DNA of 14,911 nt from Planctomycetota bacterium (GTDB lineage Bacteria > Planctomycetota > Phycisphaerae > Sedimentisphaerales > Anaerobacaceae): positions 2,106,215-2,121,125 of the forward strand of contig CP070830.1 of the NCBI GenBank assembly GCA_020344865.1. The letters are read 5' to 3'. Positions within the stretch are counted from its first letter, which is position 1. Every line of letters starts with the position of its first letter. The notes beneath the pieces were generated by a model that was not told where the DNA came from, made no database searches, and was given only the letters and a program-made list of their open reading frames with translations. This document shows, piece by piece, positions 6,695 to 14,425 of the stretch. The position numbers and the translations under genes were made by a program.

Positions 6695-6723
6695 TTGACT
6701 TTGGGGTTCAAAATAGGTAAAAT
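6695..6723 (+). promoter_or_regulatory. Strong sigma-70-type promoter of the polysaccharide locus
   Basis: TTGACT (6695-6700), a 17-base spacer and TAAAAT (6718-6723) match consensus in 5/6 and 5/6 positions at ideal spacing. Transcription would start near 6730, giving a leader of about 100 bases before the OPX gene. In that leader GGGG (6746-6749) faces a C-run (6756-6762), a possible stem. I looked for a cyclic-di-GMP riboswitch there and did not find its conserved core. Confidence 0.65.
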
Positions 6724-6832
6724 AGTGTGAAGCCATTTGAAAAAGGGGCGGTATCCCCCCCAAGGGCAAAACAGATAAAGGACATGACTCGATAACAGAT
6801 TTTAACAACCTGCGTCGCAAGAGGATTCCGAC

Positions 6833-7963
6833 GTGCATTTTAAATTAAAGTTAGGTGTAAAAGTGAACTTCGTAAAAAGATACATTTCAGTTTCCAGCTG
6901 CACGGCAGCGTTTATTGTTTGTGCAGCCTTGTTTCTTGCCGGATGTGCGGCAAATCCAAGTGATTTCCCCCCTCTACCCGAGCAGCTAAGGGAGTTTCAG
7001 GATGCCGGCCCCTTACAGCCGCGGCTCGATTTCAACCGGATTGTCAAAGCCAAAATTCCCACCGGACCATATCGGCTCACCGAGGGTGACCTGCTCGAGT
7101 TGCAGATACCTTCGGTCCTGCAGACAGCCGCTGCACCATCCTCTGACTCACCAGAGCCCACGAAGCCTTACTTTTGCCGGGTCTATGACGATGGTACTAT
7201 TACGGTTCCACTCATTGGGCAGATTCAGGCCGCCGGAAGGACCCTGGCGGAAGTTGAGGTCGCCATCACCGATGCGTATTACCCCAAGTACTGCGTCAGC
7301 CGCCCGTCTATAGTCGCCCGCGTCGCCGAGTACAGGACCGCAAAAGTTTCTATAATCGGCGCAGTCGAAAACCCCGGCGTCTACGAGCTTCGCACGGACC
7401 AAATGTCGCTCGTCTCTCTCATAATGGCAGCCGGCGGTATAATCGACGAAGGCGCGGCCGCAATTAACATCACCACCACAGTCCAGCAGCAGGCAAACGA
7501 CACCGACGCGGCTGTTGAGGATTACACTGTAACCCTGCCCGTCAAAGGCCTGAACATCCCGTTTGCAGATGTAGCCGTCAAAGAGGGCGATACCGTCGTG
7601 GTTGAGCGGCTCGAGCAGCCCGTGTTTAGCGTTGTCGGGCTGGTTAACAAACCCGGCAACTTTCCTTATCCGCCGGATGCCCGCTACAACCTTATGCAGG
7701 CCCTTGCCTTCGCCGGCGGATTCAACCTCGTTGCCGACCCGCGATATACTACCGTTCATCGACAAAAGCCGGATGGCACGACGGTCAGCATAACTTTCGA
7801 AATGGTAAATGACTCCAGACTGACGGATGCTTCAACCATCATGATAAAGCCGGGCGATATTGTTTCCGTAGAGCATACCGACCAGACCCGTACTAATCTT
7901 TTCCTCGACAGGGTTTTCCGGATTAACACCGGTTTCTACTCAACCTTACGCGTGATTGATTAG
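6833..7963 (+). CDS. wza: Polysaccharide export outer-membrane lipoprotein (OPX/Wza family)
   Basis: Forms the outer-membrane/periplasmic channel through which finished polysaccharide leaves. The N-terminus has a basic stretch, a hydrophobic core and the lipobox LAGC with Cys38, so the mature protein is probably lipidated. A poly-export domain (about 78-165, with YRLTEGDLLEL and DDGTITVPLIGQI) is followed by two SLBB domains (about 170-250, starting KVSIIGAVENPGVY, and about 263-345, starting VFSVVGLVNKPGNF). The length of 376 is normal. The start shown is a GTG with GAGGA 7 bases upstream. An in-frame GTG at 6863, with a weaker TAGGTG before it, would give a tidier 28-residue lipoprotein signal and cannot be excluded. 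It is the first gene after the promoter at 6695-6723 and lies 37 bases before wzc, its usual partner. The gene symbol is by family, not by tested orthology. Confidence 0.92.
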   Translation: MHFKLKLGVKVNFVKRYISVSSCTAAFIVCAALFLAGCAANPSDFPPLPEQLREFQDAGPLQPRLDFNRIVKAKIPTGPYRLTEGDLLELQIPSVLQTAAAPSSDSPEPTKPYFCRVYDDGTITVPLIGQIQAAGRTLAEVEVAITDAYYPKYCVSRPSIVARVAEYRTAKVSIIGAVENPGVYELRTDQMSLVSLIMAAGGIIDEGAAAINITTTVQQQANDTDAAVEDYTVTLPVKGLNIPFADVAVKEGDTVVVERLEQPVFSVVGLVNKPGNFPYPPDARYNLMQALAFAGGFNLVADPRYTTVHRQKPDGTTVSITFEMVNDSRLTDASTIMIKPGDIVSVEHTDQTRTNLFLDRVFRINTGFYSTLRVID

Positions 7964-8000
7964 CAGAAAATGTCTGATTTTAAAAAGATTGGAGACTGGT

Positions 8001-9863
8001 GTGATAAATAATCTTGATAATCTTAAAAAACCGCGGAATGGTGATTCGGGCTCGGTATTTGATGCGCCACTGCAAGCCGTGCAGGAGACTTTTGTCGAGA
8101 CAGTCTGGCGGGAGCGATGGATTGTGCTGGCTGCGCTTGTAATCTCTTTAGCAGCGGCTTTTATCTATCTTGCCAAAGCCACACCGATTTTCACGGGTAC
8201 CTCCAGAATATACATCGAACAAAGCGGTCCTGAAATTGTCAAGGGCCTCGAAAGCGCTATGACCCAATCAAAGAATTATCTCTATACACAGGCCGAACTG
8301 CTAAAATCAACTCCTGTACTCGCCCCGGTTCTTCAAAAACCTGAAGTAAAAAGGATGAAGGTTTTTCAAAAGGTTGATGACCCTGTCGTATTCCTGAAAA
8401 AGAAGGGTCTTGACGTATCCGTGAGCAAAAAAAGTGATATTATCACTATAAGTAGTGATTCGCCCGAACCCACCGAAGCCGCCGAACTGGTGAATGCCGT
8501 AGTTGATTCGTATGTTACGTATCATTCGACCCACCAGCGGGGCACGGCCGCCGATGTCCTGAGAATACTCCAGAAAGAGAAAACCAAACGTGAGGCCGAA
8601 CTTGCCGCAAAAGCCGACGCTATGGCAAGGTTCAGGCAGGAAAATGCCGTCTCAATTACTGAAAACCTCGATGGTGACATCTTGCTGGAGAGGCTTAACC
8701 GGCTTCAGCTCCAGCTGGCTGACCTGTCGCGCCAGGTCACCGATGAGCACCCCGCCGTTAAGGCCGCCAAAGACAAGATTGAACAGATAAAAAAACAAAG
8801 TGAGTTGATCGCTCAATATACCATCCTGCACTCTGAGTGGGAACGAACAAAAAAACTCTGTGATATTCTTGACGACCATATAAAGCAGATCAACATCACT
8901 GAAGATACCGGCGCGCTTAACATAAATATCCTTGAAGTCGCCCGGCCCGCTGAAGAACCGTCAAAACCTCAAAAAAGTCACATAATATCAATAGCGATGG
9001 TTGTTGGTTTGATGCTCGGATGCGGGCTGGCGTTTCTGCACGACTACAGGGACCATAAACTACGGTCAACACCGGAAATAAATACCTCTCTCGGTGTGCC
9101 TGTGCTCGGCGTAGTGCCGACTATGTCACGCAAAGAGACCGTCTTTGACCGGGGACAAAAAGTCCGTCTCGAATCTAACTCTCCCGTTGCGGAGGCCTAC
9201 CGCAATATCCGTACCGCCGTATTCTTTAGTGTCCCGGACGGCAAGGCAAAAACCCTGCTTGTTACCTCTCCCACTGCTGGCGACGGCAAAACAACCCTCG
9301 CAAGTAATCTGGCTATAGCAATGGCGCAGGCCGGTCAAAAGACCCTCGTCCTTGACGCCGATTTCCGCAAGCCAATGCAGCACGAAGTTTTTCAGGCAAA
9401 ACGCGATGGCGGACTCACGAGTCTGCTCGCGGCAAGCCTGTCACTGCAGCGCGTGATACACCCTACCTGCGTGAAGAACCTTGATTTGATGACCGCCGGC
9501 CCCGAAGCCCCGAATCCATCCGAAATGCTTAACAGCAGTGCCTTTGCCGGGACTTTAAAGGCGCTCGCCGACCGATACGACCGCGTCATCATTGATTCTC
9601 CGCCTGTTATGTCAGTAACTGATGCTCGCATCCTTGCCGCTTTGTGCGACGTGACCCTCCTGGTACTGAAGGCGGACAAATCCACCAGGAAAATTAGCCG
9701 GCTGGCCTGCGACGGTTTGCTTAGTGTCGGTGCACACCTGCTTGGTGTTGTGGTCAACCAGGTTTCTAAAACGAGCAGTCGGTACAGTTACTATTCACCT
9801 TGTGGCTACGGCTATTACGGCCGAGCCCAAACGAAAAAAGGCATGGAAGCAACTGCCGGCTGA
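8001..9863 (+). CDS. wzc: Chain-length regulator with BY-kinase domain (Wzc type)
   Basis: Inner-membrane protein that sets chain length and couples polymerisation to export, cycling through Tyr autophosphorylation. Numbered from the GTG at 8001: membrane helix about 41-60, a periplasmic Wzz domain with a coiled-coil part about 185-290, a second helix about 327-345, then a cytoplasmic kinase. Kinase landmarks: oligomerisation motif EAYRNIRT (398-405), Walker A SPTAGDGKTT (423-432), Walker A' LVLDADFRKP (449-458) and Walker B VIIDSPP (529-535). The tail carries six Tyr between 595 and 606 (YSYYSPCGYGYYG), the expected phosphorylation cluster. Wzz and kinase in one chain is the proteobacterial layout. 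The start is chosen because GGAG (7991-7994) stands 6 bases before GTG 8001; the frame is open to a TTG at 7956, which overlaps the upstream gene and lacks such a site. Confidence 0.93.
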   Translation: MINNLDNLKKPRNGDSGSVFDAPLQAVQETFVETVWRERWIVLAALVISLAAAFIYLAKATPIFTGTSRIYIEQSGPEIVKGLESAMTQSKNYLYTQAELLKSTPVLAPVLQKPEVKRMKVFQKVDDPVVFLKKKGLDVSVSKKSDIITISSDSPEPTEAAELVNAVVDSYVTYHSTHQRGTAADVLRILQKEKTKREAELAAKADAMARFRQENAVSITENLDGDILLERLNRLQLQLADLSRQVTDEHPAVKAAKDKIEQIKKQSELIAQYTILHSEWERTKKLCDILDDHIKQINITEDTGALNINILEVARPAEEPSKPQKSHIISIAMVVGLMLGCGLAFLHDYRDHKLRSTPEINTSLGVPVLGVVPTMSRKETVFDRGQKVRLESNSPVAEAYRNIRTAVFFSVPDGKAKTLLVTSPTAGDGKTTLASNLAIAMAQAGQKTLVLDADFRKPMQHEVFQAKRDGGLTSLLAASLSLQRVIHPTCVKNLDLMTAGPEAPNPSEMLNSSAFAGTLKALADRYDRVIIDSPPVMSVTDARILAALCDVTLLVLKADKSTRKISRLACDGLLSVGAHLLGVVVNQVSKTSSRYSYYSPCGYGYYGRAQTKKGMEATAG

Positions 9864-9964
9864 CAACCGGCAGCCATTAAATACCTTGTCGGTACGCCGA
9901 CGGGGGCGGAGTCTGCGCAAAACACAAGTGCCCTTTGGCCGACTGAATACTCGCCTTCGCGGCG
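9853..9964 (+). other. Structured spacer between wzc and the wecA-like gene
   Basis: Three short stems lie in and just before the 154-base gap: CTGCCGG/CCGGCAG (9853-9859 with 9867-9873, its loop holding the wzc stop), GTCGG/CCGAC (9888-9892 with 9897-9901) and CGCC/GGCG (9952-9955 with 9961-9964). None has a T-run, so read-through into wecA is expected. The stems might tune downstream expression or messenger processing. Confidence 0.35.
9905..9955 (+). repeat. Structured leader motif, copy 2
   Basis: This copy has AGTC (9910-9913), GCGCAAA (9915-9921) and TTTGGCCGACTGA (9934-9946), in the order and nearly the spacing of the copy at 5076-5126. GACT (9941-9944) can pair with AGTC, GCC (9930-9932) with GGC (9937-9939). 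GGCG (9905-9908) can pair with CGCC (9952-9955) as an outer stem that also pairs AGT with ACT (9949-9951). Confidence 0.4.
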
Positions 9965-10017
9965 GCTGCTTAACAAACAATTTGTCTAACCACTCTTACC
10001 ATTTTTACCCTAATTAC

Positions 10018-11559
10018 ATGGAAGCGTACTTTTTCGTATATCTTTGTTCCTTGCTGCTGGCGCTTCTAGCCACGCCGGTCGCAATTCGGCTCGCACGCAA
10101 ATTTGGCGCTGTGGATAAACCTGACGTGCGCAAAGTTCACTCCTCACCGATTTTTCGCACCGGCGGGGTCGCCATCTTCATATCAGTAATGTGCCTTTTT
10201 ATACCGGCTGTGTTTTCGCAAGGCATTTTCGGCTTAAAGCTGCACAGCATCAAAGCCGACACATTTGCCCTGCTTGCTGCCTCAACATTTATGTTCCTCG
10301 TCGGCCTGGTTGATGACGTTAAAAATCTAAGGGTAAGTTCAAAACTTGCCGCCCAGTTAATCGCTGCGCTGTGCGTGTGCTACTTCGGCGTGCACCCCCA
10401 TTCGCTGGAGCTGCCCGGTATTTTTACCCTTAATATTGGCTGGATTGCCTGGCCGCTTACCATCTTCTGGATAGTAGGTGTCACCAACGCCGTGAATATC
10501 ATTGACGGCCTCGACGGTCTGGCGACCGGAATCTCAGCGATTGCCTGCGGCGTTATCGCCGTCCTTGCAGTCCATTCCGGCCAGCCCGTAAAGGCCGTAT
10601 TGATGGTCGCTCTGCTTGGCTCTTTGACCGGCTTTTTGTTCTTCAACTTCCACCCTGCGAAGATTTTTATGGGTGATTGTGGCACGATGTTCTTGGGCTT
10701 TGTCCTTGCCTCCTCCAGTATCATGTGTGCAGCCAAATCTCAATCGCTGGTCGCTCTGGCCCTCCCGGCCGTCGCGCTGGGTATCCCCGTCTTTGACACG
10801 CTCTTTTCAATGCTGCGAAGATTCCTTCAGAGAAGGTCAATATTTGCGCCCGACCGCGACCATTTCCATCACAAACTACTCGACCTGGGACTCGACCAGC
10901 AACACGCCGCCATAGTTGCCTACGTAATAACTCTTGTCCTTACCGGTCTGGGTATGCTCATGATGATTACAAAAGGTATTACCACCCTAATAATCTTTGC
11001 ATGCATCCTGCTTTTGCTCGTCCTTGTTTTCCATATCGTCGGCTCGATTAACCTGCGCAAGACTGTCACCGACCTGCAGCAAAAACGTGTAATCACCAGC
11101 AGGATAAAAAATGAAAGAAGTCGCTTTGAAACCACCCAGCTGCATTTTCGACAAGTCAGGACTTTCGACGACTGGTGGAACGTTGTCTCTTACGCGGCAA
11201 AGAAAATGGATTTTTCAAGTCTTAACATGAGTCTTACCAACCGCGATGGCACTCCTCGCGCGTTGCTGTGGCGTCAAAATCGCGATGGCCCAGACCATGA
11301 GGAATTGTTAAGGGTAGATATTCCCGTCCGCGACCGCAGGGCCGGCTCCTCACCTAATTTGAGGATAGAGGTCTTCAAGAATAGCTCTCTTGAATCCGCA
11401 GGTAGAAGGGTGGCCCTTTTTACGAGATTGCTTGATGAATTTAGCATTGCAAATCTCCAAAAGCAAAACAGACCGTCTTCCGATGCCGGCGATTTGATCT
11501 CTTATGAAGATTCGGAAGGAATGCACGGCCCACCCCAAAGCAAATCTCCCAACACATGA
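10018..11559 (+). CDS. wecA: Undecaprenyl-phosphate sugar-1-phosphate transferase (WecA/TagO family) with C-terminal soluble extension
   Basis: Starts repeat-unit synthesis by moving a sugar-1-phosphate (GlcNAc in the namesake enzymes; the sugar here is unknown) from a UDP-sugar to undecaprenyl phosphate in the inner membrane. Numbered from ATG 10018 (513 residues): about eleven helices, with motifs DKPDVRKVH (33-41), DD at 99-100, NAVNIIDGLDGLA (157-169), HPAKIFMGD (212-220) and DRDHFHHK (279-286), all in family order. The usual protein is about 350 residues. Here residues 345-513 form a cytoplasmic extension with a charged helix (about 346-370), a region with DDWWNVVSYAAKKMDF (384-399) and alternating strands, and a low-complexity end. 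I see a GAF-like pattern, but that is only an impression. The ATG has no Shine-Dalgarno sequence; the frame is open far upstream into wzc, but the first membrane helix starts right after this ATG. Confidence 0.88.
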   Translation: MEAYFFVYLCSLLLALLATPVAIRLARKFGAVDKPDVRKVHSSPIFRTGGVAIFISVMCLFIPAVFSQGIFGLKLHSIKADTFALLAASTFMFLVGLVDDVKNLRVSSKLAAQLIAALCVCYFGVHPHSLELPGIFTLNIGWIAWPLTIFWIVGVTNAVNIIDGLDGLATGISAIACGVIAVLAVHSGQPVKAVLMVALLGSLTGFLFFNFHPAKIFMGDCGTMFLGFVLASSSIMCAAKSQSLVALALPAVALGIPVFDTLFSMLRRFLQRRSIFAPDRDHFHHKLLDLGLDQQHAAIVAYVITLVLTGLGMLMMITKGITTLIIFACILLLLVLVFHIVGSINLRKTVTDLQQKRVITSRIKNERSRFETTQLHFRQVRTFDDWWNVVSYAAKKMDFSSLNMSLTNRDGTPRALLWRQNRDGPDHEELLRVDIPVRDRRAGSSPNLRIEVFKNSSLESAGRRVALFTRLLDEFSIANLQKQNRPSSDAGDLISYEDSEGMHGPPQSKSPNT

Positions 11560-11646
11560 GGGTTGATTGTAACCTGTCTTCTCGATTATTAGTCCGGTTT
11601 TTTGCGCTGTAAACCGAAAACCAGACTGCCGATAACTGATACTTTT

Positions 11647-13005
11647 ATGAACCGCGAAACACCCATAACTGAATTTGGGCAAGCTCGGGCGGAAATTACA
11701 CCGCCGAAACGCATACTTCTAAAAAAACTTGTCAGCCGCCTCTCGGCCCAAAAACAGCGCTTTCAGATACTTTCCGTTTTGATTTTTGTAAATTTTCTGG
11801 CTGCTGTCCTGACATTCGTAACTAACGTGAAGATAGCTAATATCGTTGGTAAAGAATCTTTTGGTCAGATAGCTTACGGCTTGGCTTTGGGGCTTTACGG
11901 AGCAGCTGTTGTTAGATTTGGTTTCGATCGGACTTTGGTGCGTGATCTAATACATTATCCTGACAATTTTGGTGAACTCACAGCACGCAGTTTGATACTT
12001 AGGCTCATCACGTTGGCAACAGTAACCTTCGGGCTTGTTATATGGAAAATAACGGGCTATAAAACCGCTGATTTGACCTTTGGAGTAATGTTGATAGTGA
12101 TTGCCTGTACTATCCTTTCGCTTGATTTACGCGCTGTCTATGACAGCTGGCACAGGATGAAACGTCACGCGGTATACAATTTAATCCAAAAATCATCTTA
12201 TTTTGTGATGGTTTGGCTTGTTATACTTCTGTTTCAGGAAAAGCTGACCGTAAGGTGGGTGGGGACCGCTATGTTATACTCCGCGATTCTCTACCTGATT
12301 ATGCAGTTTGTATGGGCGTCAAAACGAATTGACTTTCCACCTTTGACGATGAGACTCTTTGCCGAAGCCGTCAGGATGGGACAAAGCAACTTGCTCATCT
12401 GGTTCTCCGCCATTGCTTGCCTTTCTTTTGGCTCCTTAAATCAGCTTGTTTTAAAACATTACTGTGGAGCCGCCGAACTGGGCGGATATGCCGCCGCCTG
12501 GCAGATTGTCTCAATCGGAATGCTGCTTCTGACTCAGATTGCCAGATTGGGCAATCCCGCCACCGCAAGGGTGACAAACGGTAATATCAATAGCGAGGCC
12601 CGTTGCCGTTTTCTGGTCGGGTACTCAGCAGTGATGGTTATGGTGACATTGCCGATTTGCATGCCGGCTTTGATTTGGCCCGAAACAGTTTTGAAACTTG
12701 TGTTTAAACCGGAATATGTCACAGCGGCAAATGCACTTAGGTTAATGGCACTGTATCTTATGGTTTTTAGTTTAGGCTTGGTGGCTTCTCAATATGTTGT
12801 TTCAGTACGCTTGGAGAAATTATACTTTGTCAGTGTTATTTTAGGCGGGGGGCTGGGGGCCGTGCTGTGCATCGTCCTTATCCAAAGTTATAAAGGTACC
12901 GGAGCGGCGCTCGCCCTCCTGATTTCCCACGGCCTGTCAATATTACTCTATTGGATTGTGATACTAAGACAATTTCTCGGCCGGAAAAACTATGACTCAA
13001 ACTAA
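11647..13005 (+). CDS. wzx: Polysaccharide flippase (Wzx-type, MOP superfamily)
   Basis: Moves lipid-linked repeat units from the cytoplasmic to the periplasmic face of the inner membrane. From ATG 11647 the protein has 452 residues and about 12 hydrophobic segments, starting with ILSVLIFVNFLAAVLTFVT. The opening NVKIANIVGKESFGQIAYGL followed by ALGLYGAAVVRFGFDRTLVR is the usual Wzx N-terminal pattern (family PF01943/PF13440). The C-terminal part has RLMALYLMVFSLGLV and a Gly-rich helix near VILGGGLGAVLC. No Shine-Dalgarno precedes the ATG; the in-frame TTG at 11602 would only add a hydrophilic tail. The 87-base gap to wecA holds a weak CGGTTT/AAACCG stem. Base composition looks more AT-rich than the flanking genes, as is common for flippase genes. 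Donor and substrate cannot be told. Confidence 0.88.
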   Translation: MNRETPITEFGQARAEITPPKRILLKKLVSRLSAQKQRFQILSVLIFVNFLAAVLTFVTNVKIANIVGKESFGQIAYGLALGLYGAAVVRFGFDRTLVRDLIHYPDNFGELTARSLILRLITLATVTFGLVIWKITGYKTADLTFGVMLIVIACTILSLDLRAVYDSWHRMKRHAVYNLIQKSSYFVMVWLVILLFQEKLTVRWVGTAMLYSAILYLIMQFVWASKRIDFPPLTMRLFAEAVRMGQSNLLIWFSAIACLSFGSLNQLVLKHYCGAAELGGYAAAWQIVSIGMLLLTQIARLGNPATARVTNGNINSEARCRFLVGYSAVMVMVTLPICMPALIWPETVLKLVFKPEYVTAANALRLMALYLMVFSLGLVASQYVVSVRLEKLYFVSVILGGGLGAVLCIVLIQSYKGTGAALALLISHGLSILLYWIVILRQFLGRKNYDSN

Positions 13006-13056
13006 TCTCGGCCCCACAGTAATCCATTCCGCCAAGATTTTAAGTCCTGTTGTACA

Positions 13057-14337
13057 ATGTATGCAGTTGTAAAAAAACCTGCCCCCATCGCGTCAGACAG
13101 TTACCGCAACATCACCTTGGCCAGTCTCATCGCAGTGGGGATCGTGCTTGTCTTCTGGGTCATCAAACGCTCCGCCGCATATATCGGCGTTCCTCCTCTG
13201 TGGGGAGGCGAGATTAGCCTGATTATTCTGTCTGCCGTCTTCCTAAGATGGAAAACCGTTGCCCCCTTTTTAAGAAATACTGTTGGCTTGTTGGTCCTGT
13301 CTTTCATTGTCCTGCCGATTCCTTTCGTTCTATTGGGATATACGCAATGGGGCCTCCAGGCTCTTGAGGACTATGCCGTTTTCTACTATGCGATATTTAT
13401 TTTCTTCGGGTATGCAGCCGTAAGCAACGAAAAGACCCAAAATTTCTTTATAAGAATGATTTACTTCGGCATTGTGTTGAACTCATTACACTTTATCCTC
13501 GCTCGAATCTTCCCGTTACAGGAAATAGCCCCCAAAATCAATGATGTTGCGCTCTTGGGACACAACGATTCCTGCTACATCTATTATTCATTTGGCCTGG
13601 CTTATGCCCTTATCTTCGGTTCGCAACTTAAATTCCATAGCCAGTTAATACTGTGGGCGTCTATCATAATCCCCTATTTAATCCATTTTGAGCGGGCCCC
13701 TATCTTGGGATTCTCAGCAGTGGTTATGATTCTGCTGTTTCACAGGAACGTATGGTACAGCGGTTTTGATAATCGGCGTTTTATTACGATAATGGCCGTC
13801 CTGCTTCTAATAGCTGTCTTAGCCACTGCGGTAGCCTCCTATGTCCCGGACCTGAAGGTAAAAGAAAAGTTTGACATGCAAAAAGAACTGGTCCTTTCCA
13901 TCTTCGGGTGGTCCTCCGAACTAAAAGAAAGGGACGGAACCCGAGAGCATAGACTTCAGATGTGGGACGAGGTATGGCACGACACTCTCGAGAAGAACCT
14001 GCTCTTCGGACAGGGCTTTGGGCACGAACTGACGGATGTGGAATTCCGCCACCCCCATAACAGTTTTGTGACCATATTGGGCCGGCTGGGGCTGCTCGGT
14101 CTTTTTATCTCCATAGGCATATATATCGTCTTCCCGCTTGCTGCCCTTATGCGGCTCGGCAAGCTCATAAATAAACAGCACCAGAGACAGTTATTGCTTT
14201 ATTGCTGCTTCTGGCCCGCTTTTCTGTCCGGCGCCTTGTTTTCGCCGACACTGGAGGCGCCTTACAGCGCTTTGGTCTGCAATTTCATTTTTGGTGTATT
14301 CCTCAGAAATTACGAAACGGCAACTCAACGTGCGTGA
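13057..14337 (+). CDS. wzy: O-antigen polymerase/ligase-like membrane protein (Wzy type)
   Basis: Predicted to join repeat units into chains on the periplasmic face of the inner membrane. The protein has 426 residues, about 11-12 hydrophobic segments and one large periplasmic loop (about 262-333). That loop ends in the family hallmark: FGQGFGHEL (317-325) and HPHNSFVTILGRLGLLGLF (332-350), with His334 and neighbouring Arg295 (GTREHRLQMW) in the positions known to matter in Wzy_C/WaaL proteins (PF04932). Family membership is clear. Whether it polymerises or ligates is inferred from its place between a flippase and other capsule-type genes. It lies 51 bases after wzx. The ATG at 13057 has no Shine-Dalgarno sequence. 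Sequence divergence is typical here, so repeat-unit structure cannot be deduced. Confidence 0.85.
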   Translation: MYAVVKKPAPIASDSYRNITLASLIAVGIVLVFWVIKRSAAYIGVPPLWGGEISLIILSAVFLRWKTVAPFLRNTVGLLVLSFIVLPIPFVLLGYTQWGLQALEDYAVFYYAIFIFFGYAAVSNEKTQNFFIRMIYFGIVLNSLHFILARIFPLQEIAPKINDVALLGHNDSCYIYYSFGLAYALIFGSQLKFHSQLILWASIIIPYLIHFERAPILGFSAVVMILLFHRNVWYSGFDNRRFITIMAVLLLIAVLATAVASYVPDLKVKEKFDMQKELVLSIFGWSSELKERDGTREHRLQMWDEVWHDTLEKNLLFGQGFGHELTDVEFRHPHNSFVTILGRLGLLGLFISIGIYIVFPLAALMRLGKLINKQHQRQLLLYCCFWPAFLSGALFSPTLEAPYSALVCNFIFGVFLRNYETATQRA

Positions 14338-14425
14338 ACAAATCCACAGTACTTCTAGTCAACACTCCTCGACGCGCCGGATTTCAGCGTACAAGGCGAA
14401 TACTTACACAACAAAGCCCAATGCG

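Noticed and set aside
6539..6730. 63-codon ORF after the exported-protein gene
   Set aside because: It runs through the long inverted repeat and the promoter and has no ribosome binding site.
6724..6832. Possible cyclic-di-GMP riboswitch in the leader of the polysaccharide locus
   Set aside because: GGGCAAAAC is present at about 6763-6771, but the second conserved strand (ACGCAAAG-like) and the GAAA tetraloop/receptor arrangement are missing. The same search failed at 5076-5126 and 9905-9955.
7148..7765. 205-codon ORF on the minus strand
   Set aside because: It lies wholly inside the OPX gene on the other strand, has no ribosome binding site or recognisable motif, and reflects codon bias of the real frame.
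9724..10017. N-terminal extension of the wecA-like frame back into wzc
   Set aside because: It would overlap wzc by 140 bases, gives an Arg-rich non-family sequence, and the first membrane helix of the family starts just after ATG 10018.
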